From Thermoplasmatota archaeon (GTDB lineage: Archaea > Thermoplasmatota > Thermoplasmata > UBA10834): a stretch of DNA of 64,000 nucleotides. The position numbers were made by a program, and so were the translations under genes. Below are positions 35,150 to 48,420 of this stretch, in pieces (within the stretch, counting starts at the first letter, position 1; the number at the start of each line of letters is the position of its first letter). Where the stretch lies: positions 1 through 64,000 of the forward strand of contig JAHIRF010000008.1 in NCBI GenBank assembly GCA_018818785.1, in the 5' to 3' direction. A model generated the notes under the pieces. That model had not been told where the DNA came from. It made no database searches and saw only the letters and a list, made by a program, of their open reading frames with translations.

Positions 35150-36064
35150 ATGACGGGACATATGCCGTTGTCGTACCCCGTCTTCCTACTGCTATATGTC
35201 GTTTCTATGATCGTGGGAGTCGTAGCTGGTGTACTACTGCTGGTAGGCTGGAAGAACATCTCGATACATAAGACGCTTCAGGCCCTCAAATACAACATGG
35301 CATACGTTCTGATGCTCATCATGCTCCCACTCATAACCCTCGTCGAGGGCGCCATCCGCAGCGCCGACGAGGTCTCCAAAGAGGTCCTCTACACAAACTG
35401 GATATTCAGCATAAGCGGGAATGCTATACGAGTCCTCCAGGACCGTCTTGATTACCAGATAGTCGTAGACCTATCCATACTGGTCTACGTCTGGATATTC
35501 ACATTCATCCTCTACTTCACACCAGTCGTCCTGATGACCGTGCGCGAGATGGACCTGTTAAAACGGTATTCCGTCGCTATGATGTTCAATTACATCGTGT
35601 TGCTGCCATTCTACATCTTTGTCCCGGTCACCGTGACAGGGTTCTATGCGGACTCTGGTCTCACCCCCCTGCTATATATAAACACAAACTGGGGGAGGAT
35701 GGTGACGAGCGTCGACCCGCTCAACAACGATTTCCCGAGTGGGCACATCAGTATCGTGATGACCACGCTGCTTGTTCTGAGCTCGGCAGGTCTCAAGGGG
35801 AGAATCATCGACTGGAGAAAGAAGGTGTACGTCTATTTCATTGGATTATCGGTTCTAGGAATAACCTTCACCGTCCTATATCTAGGGGTGCACTGGCCAG
35901 CGGACGTGTTCGCAGGTTTCATATTGGCCGTCGGTGCGACCCTGATATCGGGGAACGAGAAGGTGCATCTCGCCATAGATAAGCAGTTCAGAAGGCTTTC
36001 GGCAAGATTGATGAAAGGTGTGCACGTCGATCCAGGGGAAGAAGGGCCAGGGAATAATGACTAG
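35150..36064 (+). CDS. PAP2-family membrane phosphatase
   Basis: The protein has about 304 residues and six or so hydrophobic helices. It carries the PAP2 motifs: DFPSGHIS (about residue 194) and GVHWPADVFAG (about residue 246, with catalytic His and Asp). Family members dephosphorylate undecaprenyl/dolichyl diphosphate or phosphatidic-acid-like lipids on the outer face. Placed right after a GT4 glycosyltransferase, it may recycle or finish lipid-linked sugars. The start is tentative (ATG 35150 or 35162); an in-frame TTG is at 35102. The last four bases overlap the convergent FKBP gene. Confidence 0.85.
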   Translation: MTGHMPLSYPVFLLLYVVSMIVGVVAGVLLLVGWKNISIHKTLQALKYNMAYVLMLIMLPLITLVEGAIRSADEVSKEVLYTNWIFSISGNAIRVLQDRLDYQIVVDLSILVYVWIFTFILYFTPVVLMTVREMDLLKRYSVAMMFNYIVLLPFYIFVPVTVTGFYADSGLTPLLYINTNWGRMVTSVDPLNNDFPSGHISIVMTTLLVLSSAGLKGRIIDWRKKVYVYFIGLSVLGITFTVLYLGVHWPADVFAGFILAVGATLISGNEKVHLAIDKQFRRLSARLMKGVHVDPGEEGPGNND

Positions 36065-37008
36065 GCCTTCACTACACCACGGACGAATATCTCGAAGACG
36101 AGCGTCCTTCCGGCGATTTCGCCGTTGTATCCGATCTCGCTGTTGCTCCAATGGACCTGGAATGTGCCAGCGCTCTCATTGTACCCTGACACGATGAATA
36201 CCGAATCATCATATGTCACGCCCTTGACATTGTACACGTCGGACTCCGTGATGTCGTGGTGGACGGTTATCTTCCCAATGCCATCATCAGCAGCAGGGTC
36301 GTAGGACACCACAGTGCATGCCCATCCCGAGGGACCGTATTCGTCCTCAGGATCCCCGAATGGATATGCCACCTGGCCGACACTCGGGACATGCTTGTAA
36401 GTCACCATGCCGAACTCATCGGACAGAACCAGGACATCCCAACCCCATTCAAAGTGCGTCACGTAGCTGAACGGAATTGCGGGCGTACCGAAGAGGGAAG
36501 TGAAATCAGCGGATGACAACGTTTCCACGATCGGTATTTCCTGATTAAGGCTGATGTTGGTGACCATGCCGGCGTTGATCGCATATGCGTCCTCGGGCGC
36601 AATCACAATGGTTCGGACATCGGAAGCCTTCAACCCTATGACTCCCAAGGCGAACCCTTTGATGGTCCCGCCAGATTCGCCATACAGGCCAGCAGTCATC
36701 TCGAATACAGAATACGATGATTCTTCCCTGGGAGAGAATGTGAGCGATTTCGGATAGCTAGTATCGTTCGAGGCCACGCTGTAGAGGCTCGTGTCGAAGA
36801 CACTGCCGTCTTCGAACATGCCGATGTAGTCGAGATAGACCGTGTCCCCTGACTCCGCTACGTAGACGGTCCCCATGTCCGCGGCCTTGGAGTTGTCGTA
36901 TATGACATATCCAATCAGGCCGATGGATACGACGATGAGCGCTGTCAGTACAGCCAAAACCATGCCCAACGAGTCTCTGGGCTTGCGTGGCTCGGTCTCG
37001 CTTGCCAT
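36061..37008 (-). CDS. Membrane-anchored FKBP-type peptidyl-prolyl isomerase
   Basis: The 315-residue protein has a single N-terminal helix (MVLAVLTALIVVSIGLIGYVIY, about residues 16-37), then the FKBP core with its insert: GDTVYLDYIGMFEDGSVFDTS, KGFALGVIGLKASDVRTIVIAPEDAY, and the family ending GRTLVFEIFVRGVVKA. The arrangement, with a long insert-in-flap-type middle of over 100 residues, is the archaeal long-FKBP. It would fold secreted proteins on the outside of the membrane. It lies just downstream of the MoaD/SAMP gene on the same strand and overlaps the PAP2 gene end. Confidence 0.85.
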   Translation of the reverse strand: MASETEPRKPRDSLGMVLAVLTALIVVSIGLIGYVIYDNSKAADMGTVYVAESGDTVYLDYIGMFEDGSVFDTSLYSVASNDTSYPKSLTFSPREESSYSVFEMTAGLYGESGGTIKGFALGVIGLKASDVRTIVIAPEDAYAINAGMVTNISLNQEIPIVETLSSADFTSLFGTPAIPFSYVTHFEWGWDVLVLSDEFGMVTYKHVPSVGQVAYPFGDPEDEYGPSGWACTVVSYDPAADDGIGKITVHHDITESDVYNVKGVTYDDSVFIVSGYNESAGTFQVHWSNSEIGYNGEIAGRTLVFEIFVRGVVKA

Positions 37009-37092
37009 CTCAAATCCCGAATCGCGGTTATGGTCTGGCCCGATATAAAGCTTATCTTGCGATTCGCGAGGCTTCCCAAGGGCATCTGGTCG

Positions 37093-37368
37093 TCACCCTC
37101 CTGAGATCGGTGGGAACAAGGACACTTCGTCACCATCGGCCAGGGGCGTTTCTAATCCTTTCAATTGACGGATATTTTGGCCATTCACCAATATCACGAG
37201 AGAATCTGAGAGAGCACCAAGGTCGCTATTCGCTGGAACGATGGCGAGGCCATATTCAATCGATAGATACGAGATCAGAGAGCCAAGATCATCGACATCC
37301 ATGCTTGTCGACGCGGTCCCTGCAGCCTCGCGTACTGTGGCGAAGAACTTGACATTGACTTTGGCCAA
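37093..37368 (-). CDS. MoaD/ThiS-like ubiquitin-fold protein (SAMP-type)
   Basis: This 91-residue protein has the beta-grasp pattern (VNVKFFATVREAAGT, then SLVILVNGQNIRQLKG, DGDEVSLFPPISGG) and ends in Gly-Gly. It can serve as sulfur carrier for molybdopterin or tRNA thiolation, or as a SAMP protein modifier. The start is TTG at 37368, chosen because GAGGTG lies seven bases upstream. It sits upstream of the FKBP gene on the same strand. No E1-like activator is near. Confidence 0.88.
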   Translation of the reverse strand: MAKVNVKFFATVREAAGTASTSMDVDDLGSLISYLSIEYGLAIVPANSDLGALSDSLVILVNGQNIRQLKGLETPLADGDEVSLFPPISGG

Positions 37369-37813
37369 TGAGCGACACCTCGCATTGGAGCATAGGTGAT
37401 GCTCCATAGTAAATGCATCCGTGCGAAAGTGCAGGACTCGACCAATCGGCGGGCGGATGTGTCCGCTCAGAACGACCAGAAAGACCACACATTTGCGTCA
37501 TACATGGCTAATCCGAGCAAACGTCGGGAGACAAAGGGCATTCATGGAGATGGGCAAGAACTTGAGCATTCGCGACGAGGGGGGCAGCAAAGATCTCGTG
37601 GAAGACACTATTGCGATATAGAATCACTCATGAAAGATGTACCTATTTAGTGACAATTAGGCATATGTATTGAAATAACATTCCCCTTTTTGATACATTG
37701 TCCACCCCCAATCGATTGTTTCGAGGAGTATGCAGACAAACGACATCGGACCGGCACAATTGATATTTGATTGCGCGTGCTAGGACCACCTGTGAGCTGA
37801 GAGGAGATAGGAC
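37369..37813. other. Intergenic region upstream of copA
   Basis: Divergent region of about 445 bases between the MoaD gene and copA. AT-rich runs occur around 37650-37700, with ATTGATATTTGATT near 37758-37771 as a possible copA promoter. GAGGAGAT before the TTG at 37814 is the copA ribosome binding site. Open frames here read as chance. No metal-response operator was identified, although one would be expected for copA. Confidence 0.45.
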
Positions 37814-40246
37814 TTGTCTAGTTCTAGAAAGGGGTCGGTTCGAATCAGGGGCATGCATTGTGCAACGTGCGTGGACGCGGTGCGAGAATCAATAGAATCT
37901 CTGGAAGGCGTTGAAGATGTCTCGGTCAACCTGGCGACCGAGAAAGCCACCTTCCGATTTGACCCAGATAGGACTTCGATGGAGGATATTGCCAACACAG
38001 TCAGATCGACAGGGTACGATATCGCACGGGACGAATCGACGTTGACGATTGGGGGCATGCATTGCGCCACATGCGCGCTCACTATCAAAGAGAGTCTGGA
38101 GGAGGTTCCAGGGGTGAAAGAGGCGAAGGTCAATTTCGCCCTCGGGAAGGCGACTGTGGACTACGATTCCACAGTGGCGTCAAGATCCATGCTGGCAGCG
38201 GCAGTCGAGAAGGCCGGGTACAATGTCCTCGAGATAGAGGGGGTCATGGCCGAAAGGCTGGCGAGGAAAGCAGAGTTGAATGCGGTGATGAGGGACCTCT
38301 TCATTGCGTTGGCATTCGTGATCCCGGTTGCATCCATCACCATGACGTACTCGTTCTGGTCGGACATTATGACCACGGAGATCAGGAATTACATCCTGCT
38401 GATCCTCGCTGCTCCAGTCCAGTTCTACGCGGGTCTCAGGTACTATAAAGGTGCCTACAGGGCGATCCTGAACAAGAGAGCGAATATGGACACGTTGGTG
38501 GTCCTGGGGACCAGCTCCGCATTCATATACAGCCTGATAGTCACACTTGACCCAGGATTGGTGAGCACACCCGATGTATACTTCGACACTTCGGCAGTGA
38601 TAATCACTCTAGTCCTTGCAGGGAAGTATCTCGAACTCAGGTCCAGAGGCTCCACATCAGAGGCGATAATGAAGCTCATGGACCTCCAACCACCCACAGC
38701 AGTGACGATAAGGGATGGCGCTGAAACACAAGTCAGTATCGATGAGATCAAAGAAGGAGACCTGGTCTTGGTGAAGCCAGGTGAGAGAATGCCGATAGAT
38801 GGCATGGTCCAATCAGGACGTTCATCTGTGGACGAATCCATGGTCACTGGCGAATCGATACCACAAGAGAAGGGCGAGGGGGCCGAAGTCATCGGAGGGA
38901 CCGTCAACATATCTGGCATGTTGAAGGTGAAGGCCACTCGCGTCGGCAGGAACACGACCTTGGCCCAGATAGTGAAGCTTGTGGAGGATGCGCAGAGCTC
39001 GAAAGCGCCGATAGAGAGATATGCGGACAAGATAGCAGGATACTTCGTGCCAGCTGTACTGATAGTGGCGGTATCCACATTCATCTTCTGGTATTTCGTG
39101 GGATCCGGGATATGGGATGTTGGAGATGCTCTGTCGTTCTCCCTCACCACATTCGTGGCGGTGCTCGTGATCGCATGCCCATGCGCATTGGGGCTCGCCA
39201 CTCCTACCGCAATCGTCGTCGGCACAGGCAGGGGCGCGCAGCTTGGAGTGCTGATAAAGGATGCCGATGCTCTGGAGACCGCGGGGAAGCTGACCACCCT
39301 GATATTCGACAAGACGGGTACGCTGACCGTTGGCGAACCGAAGGTCGTGAAATTGGTGCTGGGGGATGCGCACGATGAGCGGGAACTGCTCTACCATGCT
39401 GGAAGCGCGGAGAGGGGTTCTGAGCATGTCCTATCCGGTGCGGTGATAGAGGCCGCTCGTGAAGCAGGGATTGTTCTGGACGAGCCCGAAACGTCCACGG
39501 TAGTGCCTGGCGAGGGAGTGACTTCGATCGTGAAGGGCGTGACCATACATGTTGGCAACAGGAGAATGGCAGCGCGGCTGATGTCTGCTCCACCCAGGTT
39601 GGACCAATCCATCACCCAGATGGAGGATGAGGGCATGACAGTCATGGTCTGCATCGCTCAGGGCAAGATGTTGGGGGCCATAGGAGTTGCCGATACGCTC
39701 AAGGCGGGAGCGGAAGAGGTGGTCCGCAACCTTACAGACATGGGACTGAAGGTGGTGATGCTCACAGGGGACAATGAGAGGACCGCAAGAGCGATCGCCG
39801 CCAGAGCAGGGATCCATGAGTTCAGAGCGCAGCTCCTGCCGAAGGACAAGGCCTCAGCCATACGATCGTATCAGGAGGCCGGTGAGATTGTCGCCATGGT
39901 AGGCGATGGAATAAACGATGCACCCGCACTTGCACAGGCAGATATTGGGATTGCCATCGGGAGCGGAACAGACATCGCCCTCGAGTCAGGCAACATCGTC
40001 CTCGTACGAGACGATCTGAAAGGGGTTTCCACGGCCATCCGGCTCAGTAGACGCACATTCCGCAAGATAAGAGAGAACCTGTTCTGGGCACTCATCTACA
40101 ACACAGCATCGATACCCATAGCGGCAGGGATACTCTATCCGTTCACGGATTGGCTTCTCAGCCCGATGATAGCCGCCGGGGCCATGGCGTTCAGCTCGGT
40201 CTCGGTGGTCGCGAACGCATCCTTGCTGAGAAGATTCAGACCGTGA
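37814..40246 (+). CDS. copA: Copper-translocating P-type ATPase
   Basis: The 810-residue P1B-ATPase has two N-terminal metal-binding HMA domains, each with MHCATC (about residues 16-21 and 82-87). The transmembrane metal path CPCALG (about residue 455), the phosphorylation site DKTGT (about 499), and the hinge GDGINDAP (about 697) are all present, placing it in the Cu+ exporting group. The start is TTG at 37814 with GAGGAGAT upstream. A small copper chaperone or regulator is not seen next to it, so copper response is probably controlled from elsewhere. Six to eight membrane helices are readable. Confidence 0.96.
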   Translation: MSSSRKGSVRIRGMHCATCVDAVRESIESLEGVEDVSVNLATEKATFRFDPDRTSMEDIANTVRSTGYDIARDESTLTIGGMHCATCALTIKESLEEVPGVKEAKVNFALGKATVDYDSTVASRSMLAAAVEKAGYNVLEIEGVMAERLARKAELNAVMRDLFIALAFVIPVASITMTYSFWSDIMTTEIRNYILLILAAPVQFYAGLRYYKGAYRAILNKRANMDTLVVLGTSSAFIYSLIVTLDPGLVSTPDVYFDTSAVIITLVLAGKYLELRSRGSTSEAIMKLMDLQPPTAVTIRDGAETQVSIDEIKEGDLVLVKPGERMPIDGMVQSGRSSVDESMVTGESIPQEKGEGAEVIGGTVNISGMLKVKATRVGRNTTLAQIVKLVEDAQSSKAPIERYADKIAGYFVPAVLIVAVSTFIFWYFVGSGIWDVGDALSFSLTTFVAVLVIACPCALGLATPTAIVVGTGRGAQLGVLIKDADALETAGKLTTLIFDKTGTLTVGEPKVVKLVLGDAHDERELLYHAGSAERGSEHVLSGAVIEAAREAGIVLDEPETSTVVPGEGVTSIVKGVTIHVGNRRMAARLMSAPPRLDQSITQMEDEGMTVMVCIAQGKMLGAIGVADTLKAGAEEVVRNLTDMGLKVVMLTGDNERTARAIAARAGIHEFRAQLLPKDKASAIRSYQEAGEIVAMVGDGINDAPALAQADIGIAIGSGTDIALESGNIVLVRDDLKGVSTAIRLSRRTFRKIRENLFWALIYNTASIPIAAGILYPFTDWLLSPMIAAGAMAFSSVSVVANASLLRRFRP

Positions 40247-40457
40247 GGGTGATTCTAGCGGATAAGCGCACGATCGATGCTTTTCCCTCGTATGGCTTGG
40301 ACTCGCGAGAGATATCCGCAGGGAAAAGGTTATGTTCAGGCGACCCGATAACAACTTCCAGTCGTCCAGGTATGCGGGCATAACGCAGAGGGTTCGAATG
40401 GTCTTTGCCCGTACCCCAATGACCCGGTCACGACACCCCCCCGTCGGAAGTGGTCCA

Positions 40458-42686
40458 ATGTTTGGGAAAAAGATATACAAGGGATTTCTAGTTGAGCCAG
40501 ATGGCCGACTTCTGAAGGAGTTCGTATTCAGCACGAAGACCGACGTCAGCTACGATGACGTCAAGAAGGCGATCAAAGGGAAGGGTGACATAGCAGCTAT
40601 TGGAGCCTTCGAGGTCGACAGACTCGTCGGAACGGTCATAAGAGGCCAGAAGCTCCATTTCATGCTCGTTGGAAAAGACGTCGCCGAGGACGATGAGACG
40701 GGGTTCATCAAGGAAATGCTCAACTCGGTCGAAGGCACCTTAGATGCGTCAATAGAGGCCAGGAGCAAGGCGGCTCTCGAAGCTGAGCAGAAGGCCAAGA
40801 ACGAGCAGGCGAGCGCTCAGGAAGCCGTGAAGGCCATGGAGGCGGAAAAGACCGCTCATGTTCAAGAGATCGAGGAACTCGAGAACCTCAGGAACGAGCT
40901 CTCGAAGTTTCAGCAAGACACGGAATCATGGCAGAAGGAGCTTGAGGAGTTCGAGGCAGAGGTCTCGGACAGACATTCCCAGATAAACGAGAGGGTCACA
41001 CTATTGCTGGAGAGGGAGCAGAACCTCAACCGCAGCAGACAGTCGTTCGAGGCGGCAGCTGATGCCAAGCGTGGTCTGATGAGATCGCTCCAGGTAGGTA
41101 TCGGACAATCGATAAACGAGTACGAAATCGGCTATGGACGACTCGTGAAGGAAAGGCTCGAACTCGATGAGAGCCAGAAGAGGTTCGACGAGGAGATGGA
41201 GAGCTACGAACAATCCAGAACCGAATGGCTCAAGGAGGTCGAGGAGACAAAGGTGCGTCTTGAGAGCCTTGACAGGGACAGGAAGCAGATCGAGGGCGAA
41301 CGCGAAAAGATCGAAGAAAAGGAACGCTCTCTGAAGCAGCTGCAATCCGGCCTCGAGGCACGGAAGATGGACCTCGACAATTCGACCTCAGCTCTGGAGG
41401 ACGAGAGGAGAGCATTCATAGTCGAGACGGAGAACCTCAGGGCGGATTTGGCGGATATGGATGTCAATCTCGGAGAAAGGGAGACAAAGATATCCCAAGC
41501 GGAGGAGGACCTAAGAGTCAGGCAGGAGGAATCCCAGAGGTCCGCTGATGAGTTGGAGCAGAGGAGAACCGCCTTCGGATCGGAAGAGCAGGAATTCAAG
41601 GACAAGATCGATAGCATAGAAGAGAGGGAGCGGGAGCTCGCCTCAGAGAAAGAGGAGTTGGAGAGACGGAGGTCGGAGATCGACACCAGTGCCGAATCAC
41701 AGCAGGCCGAACTATCCAAGCTACTCGGCAACATAGGCAAGGAGAACGAGGACCTCCAGAAGAGGACCCAGGAACTCGACTCGATACAGACGGCCCTTAC
41801 CAAGAGAGAAGAGGGTGTCCAGGAGTCCGAGACGCGCATCGAATCGATGCTCAGAGACCTGGACAAGAGAGAGAAGGATGTTCAGAAGAGAGAGACGAAG
41901 CTCGGCGAATCACTAGCAGGTCAGGAGGAGACCGTCCAGAGCATGTCGGACCGTGAATCGGCGATAGCGGATAAGGAAGGCGTTCTAGCGGCAAAAGAGG
42001 GCGAGACCGAAGAGCTCAGGGCGAAACTCGAGACCGAATCCGCCGAACTCGCCAAACAGAGGATGGAGCTGCAATCGCTCAAAGCGGAGATAGACAAGAA
42101 GACGAGCGACTTCGACGAGCGCGAGAAGCTCATCGAGGAGCGCGAGCAGAGGGTCGAGGCAGACAGAGCTGAGATGGAGAAGATGGCGGAGGAGCAGAAG
42201 GCCTCCCAGCAAGAGCTCGACTCCAAACTTCAGGCACTCGCGGACCGCGAGAGCAACCTCGGACAAGAGGTAGACCAGGCTAAAACCCAAGTTGAAGATG
42301 AGATGAAACGGCTCGATGCCGAGCGCAAGCACGTCTCCGGGAGGATGGCGGAGATGGAAGAGAAGGAACGGATGATCCAGGAAAGGGTCGACACCTTCGA
42401 AGAGCGCGAGGAGCAGCTCAGGACCAAGGAGCAGGCATTCGAGGAGAAGATGCGGGAGATGGACGAGCGCAGGGAGCACATGGCGGAGGAGATGGAGAAG
42501 ATAGCGCTCGAGAAGTCCAAGACTGAGAAGATGAGAGAGACCATCGAACGCAGGAAACAGGTCATCGGAGACCAGGTCGACAGCATCTCAGAGATCACGA
42601 AGAAGCTTGAAGAGATCAGGAGCCGGGGGAAGAGAAGGGCGGATGCCCATGGCGAACCGGGGGATAAGAAGACAGGATCGGCATGA
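40458..42686 (+). CDS. Long coiled-coil protein with small N-terminal domain
   Basis: The product is 742 residues when started at the ATG at 40458, preceded by AGTGG. Residues 1-95 are globular (IYKGFLVEPDGRLLKEFVF, then RLVGTVIRGQKLHFMLVGK) with a pattern like a longin or roadblock fold. Residues about 110-730 are one long coiled coil, almost wholly Glu, Lys, Arg, Gln and Asp with few aromatic or proline residues, full of EEL/ERE/KEK heptads. It has no ATPase motif, so it is not an SMC or Rad50 protein. It could scaffold a membrane or DNA structure. I do not recognise the family. Confidence 0.8.
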   Translation: MFGKKIYKGFLVEPDGRLLKEFVFSTKTDVSYDDVKKAIKGKGDIAAIGAFEVDRLVGTVIRGQKLHFMLVGKDVAEDDETGFIKEMLNSVEGTLDASIEARSKAALEAEQKAKNEQASAQEAVKAMEAEKTAHVQEIEELENLRNELSKFQQDTESWQKELEEFEAEVSDRHSQINERVTLLLEREQNLNRSRQSFEAAADAKRGLMRSLQVGIGQSINEYEIGYGRLVKERLELDESQKRFDEEMESYEQSRTEWLKEVEETKVRLESLDRDRKQIEGEREKIEEKERSLKQLQSGLEARKMDLDNSTSALEDERRAFIVETENLRADLADMDVNLGERETKISQAEEDLRVRQEESQRSADELEQRRTAFGSEEQEFKDKIDSIEERERELASEKEELERRRSEIDTSAESQQAELSKLLGNIGKENEDLQKRTQELDSIQTALTKREEGVQESETRIESMLRDLDKREKDVQKRETKLGESLAGQEETVQSMSDRESAIADKEGVLAAKEGETEELRAKLETESAELAKQRMELQSLKAEIDKKTSDFDEREKLIEEREQRVEADRAEMEKMAEEQKASQQELDSKLQALADRESNLGQEVDQAKTQVEDEMKRLDAERKHVSGRMAEMEEKERMIQERVDTFEEREEQLRTKEQAFEEKMREMDERREHMAEEMEKIALEKSKTEKMRETIERRKQVIGDQVDSISEITKKLEEIRSRGKRRADAHGEPGDKKTGSA

Positions 42687-42732
42687 GATCGACTCTTCAT
42701 CGCATTGCCAAATGCCAGCAGCATATGATCAT

Positions 42733-43464
42733 CTAGGCGAGGCTGGGCCAACCGCGCTCAAGAGTCTGCGCAACTTTTTCAAAGGGTCTCCTGAACAAAG
42801 GCTTCGACCGGGCGGAATTCCGCAGATGCTTGGCCACGTACGGTCTGACGCTCTCCAGTGATTCCAGACCACTCTCGTCCTCGTATCCTTCGAGCATTGT
42901 GAAGCATAGGTCGAACTTGATAGGTGTGAAGAACGGTTCGCTACCGAGTATGGAGGCGGCCATCTGTCCCAAGTCGTCCAGCGGTTCCCCATGAGATGCA
43001 TCTTCGAGATCGAAACCGTATATACGATCATCTTGCATGATGAAATTCTGAAGGGTGGCATCCGCCATCACCAGTGGGCGGCCGAAGCTCTCGAGACGCT
43101 CGTGGAATGCCGCGAACCATCTGCCCAATCCTCCGGCAGCATCATGGCTGAACATGTGATTTATCAGCAGATCACAGGATTCGCCAGCGATGAACTCGGT
43201 GACGAGATAATGCTTGTCCATGAAGAGTGGGTAGGGCACATCGATCCCAGCTTTCTTCGCCAAGAGCATCGTCTCGAACTCCACGGGTGAACGGCCGGTG
43301 AAAGAACGCTTCATTACCACGGGTCGCACGTCGGTCTCGACGAACCAGACTCGGTTTCTATTGCTCGGGACAATCCTGGACCTCGTGATAACTACTCTCT
43401 GATTCAATGCTTTCTTGAGGACATCTATGCCCAGAGAATCTATGGAAGTATGGTCCGAAGGCAT
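42733..43464 (-). CDS. Atypical kinase-fold protein
   Basis: The 243-residue protein has the outline of an aminoglycoside-phosphotransferase or RIO/Kdo-type kinase: an N-lobe Lys region (VVMKRSF), a hinge (YLVTEFIAGE), a catalytic loop reading ADATLQNFIM where H-G-D-x4-N is expected, and a metal-binding-like GFDLEDASHGEPLDDLGQ. The catalytic His is replaced (MAD), but Asp and Asn remain, so it may be active or partly degenerate. The substrate is unknown. It is convergent with the coiled-coil gene, with 46 bases between. Confidence 0.65.
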   Translation of the reverse strand: MPSDHTSIDSLGIDVLKKALNQRVVITRSRIVPSNRNRVWFVETDVRPVVMKRSFTGRSPVEFETMLLAKKAGIDVPYPLFMDKHYLVTEFIAGESCDLLINHMFSHDAAGGLGRWFAAFHERLESFGRPLVMADATLQNFIMQDDRIYGFDLEDASHGEPLDDLGQMAASILGSEPFFTPIKFDLCFTMLEGYEDESGLESLESVRPYVAKHLRNSARSKPLFRRPFEKVAQTLERGWPSLA

Positions 43465-43511
43465 CGTTCACACTACCCATTTCCAATGATAAGAATTCTT
43501 TCCCCGAGATT

Positions 43512-44441
43512 TCACAACATGGAGAGTAAGGAGTTTCTGGAAGCGGGTGATCCACCTTTCCTCCAGGAGACCGAGTCCTCTCTCAGGACATCCATCAGCT
43601 CCTTGGTTATCCGGAGCGCCTCGTCGACATCGTTGGCCTTCAGGCTATTCATGGCCGCCTTCATCCGCAGGACATAGTCCGAGACCTCGACCCCTGCAGC
43701 CTTCGCATCCATGAGATACTCCCTGGCTCTGGCCAGTTCGGACCTCACCAGCGAGGGTATACTCGGGGTCATGACCTCTTCCGTTTGTCTCGCAAGGGCA
43801 GAGACCAGCGTCCAATTGCCTTCCCTGCAGGCCTCCCATGCATTGCCTATCAGCCTCCGTGCCCTCGTGGTGTCCGTGCCCAGAGAGCTGACGTCTGATA
43901 TCAGGTGCTCGATCTCCTCGAGAAGCCGAGCCGAACCAGCAAATCCGTTCAGAGCTTCCTGGTAGAGTAGTTCTCGTGCCCGGGCCCGCGTCTTCATCAT
44001 GCCGAACAGGTCGAACTTCTCCGGCCGGACGAACTCCTCACGGATCATCGGAGGGGCGTCTGATGGCTTCTCATCCGCTTCCGCGGTCTCGTCTGAAGAC
44101 GATAGCGGGCCGTCTGCGAATATGGCACCGCAGAACGGACAGTATGGATCAGAATCCTTCACCATCATGTCGCACTCGGTGCATTGATATTGCACGCACT
44201 CGTCTTCCGAGACCGATGCAGGTACCAGCAGCTCGGGTGAGAGGGTCGCTTGCTTCTGATTCAAGCTCGGGCTGGAGGTCTTCCTCGGATCGAACTCATC
44301 GGAAACATCCCGCAACTTCAGGTCCTGGTTCCGAACGATCCTCTGACGCTTTCGCCTTTGCGTGTTGAGCGAAGCGCTATTCTCGAAGGCCCCGGCTGCA
44401 GTCCGTGCCCCGGGTTCCTCTCTCCTATCGTTTCGGTGCAT
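43512..44441 (-). CDS. Zinc-ribbon and helical-repeat protein, unknown function
   Basis: The 309-residue protein begins with a basic, disordered-looking 70 residues (RRKRQRIVRNQ), then a zinc ribbon, CTECDMMVKDSDPYCPFCG (about residues 89-107), an acidic linker, and a C-terminal helical region of about 180 residues that looks like paired-helix repeats (REYLMDAKAAGVEVSDY). This plan is common among unnamed Thermoplasmata proteins; the basic and zinc parts suggest nucleic-acid or protein binding. GGAGTGA precedes the ATG. The gene lies downstream of ligA on the same strand. Confidence 0.7.
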   Translation of the reverse strand: MHRNDRREEPGARTAAGAFENSASLNTQRRKRQRIVRNQDLKLRDVSDEFDPRKTSSPSLNQKQATLSPELLVPASVSEDECVQYQCTECDMMVKDSDPYCPFCGAIFADGPLSSSDETAEADEKPSDAPPMIREEFVRPEKFDLFGMMKTRARARELLYQEALNGFAGSARLLEEIEHLISDVSSLGTDTTRARRLIGNAWEACREGNWTLVSALARQTEEVMTPSIPSLVRSELARAREYLMDAKAAGVEVSDYVLRMKAAMNSLKANDVDEALRITKELMDVLREDSVSWRKGGSPASRNSLLSML

Positions 44442-44568
44442 CTCGTGTTCACTCCGCTAGCAATTTCCTGCACCTATTAATGTGTCAATTTCGAGTATTT
44501 GAATCCGCGCGTCTGGCTATCAGATGCTGCAAGCTATTGAATGCGTGGAGAAGTGTCTGGGAGAATGA

Positions 44569-48290
<3,722 letters not shown>

Positions 48291-48420
48291 GTATCCACTC
48301 CAGTGTTGAATCCAAATCCATGACCGTCGGAATATACGTTTCCATCAGGTTCGAGGATAAAGACTCATGCGTTGGGGTTTTATGCCACTTCGACAATGTC
48401 GCAGCCGAGGGGGAATTTAG

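Noticed and set aside
37396-37650. Frames between the MoaD and copA genes
   Set aside because: They overlap the MoaD start region and have no recognisable protein character.
40374-40412. Hairpin GCGGGCA / TGCCCGT with GGTTCGAA in the loop, tRNA-like
   Set aside because: The arms are only about 25 bases apart, far too short for a tRNA, and the T stem does not pair. It may be a chance hairpin before the coiled-coil gene.
41204-41866. Ser-rich long frame on the minus strand opposite the coiled coil
   Set aside because: It is a shadow of the Glu/Lys-rich coding sequence; the Ser/Leu bias is the expected antisense reading.
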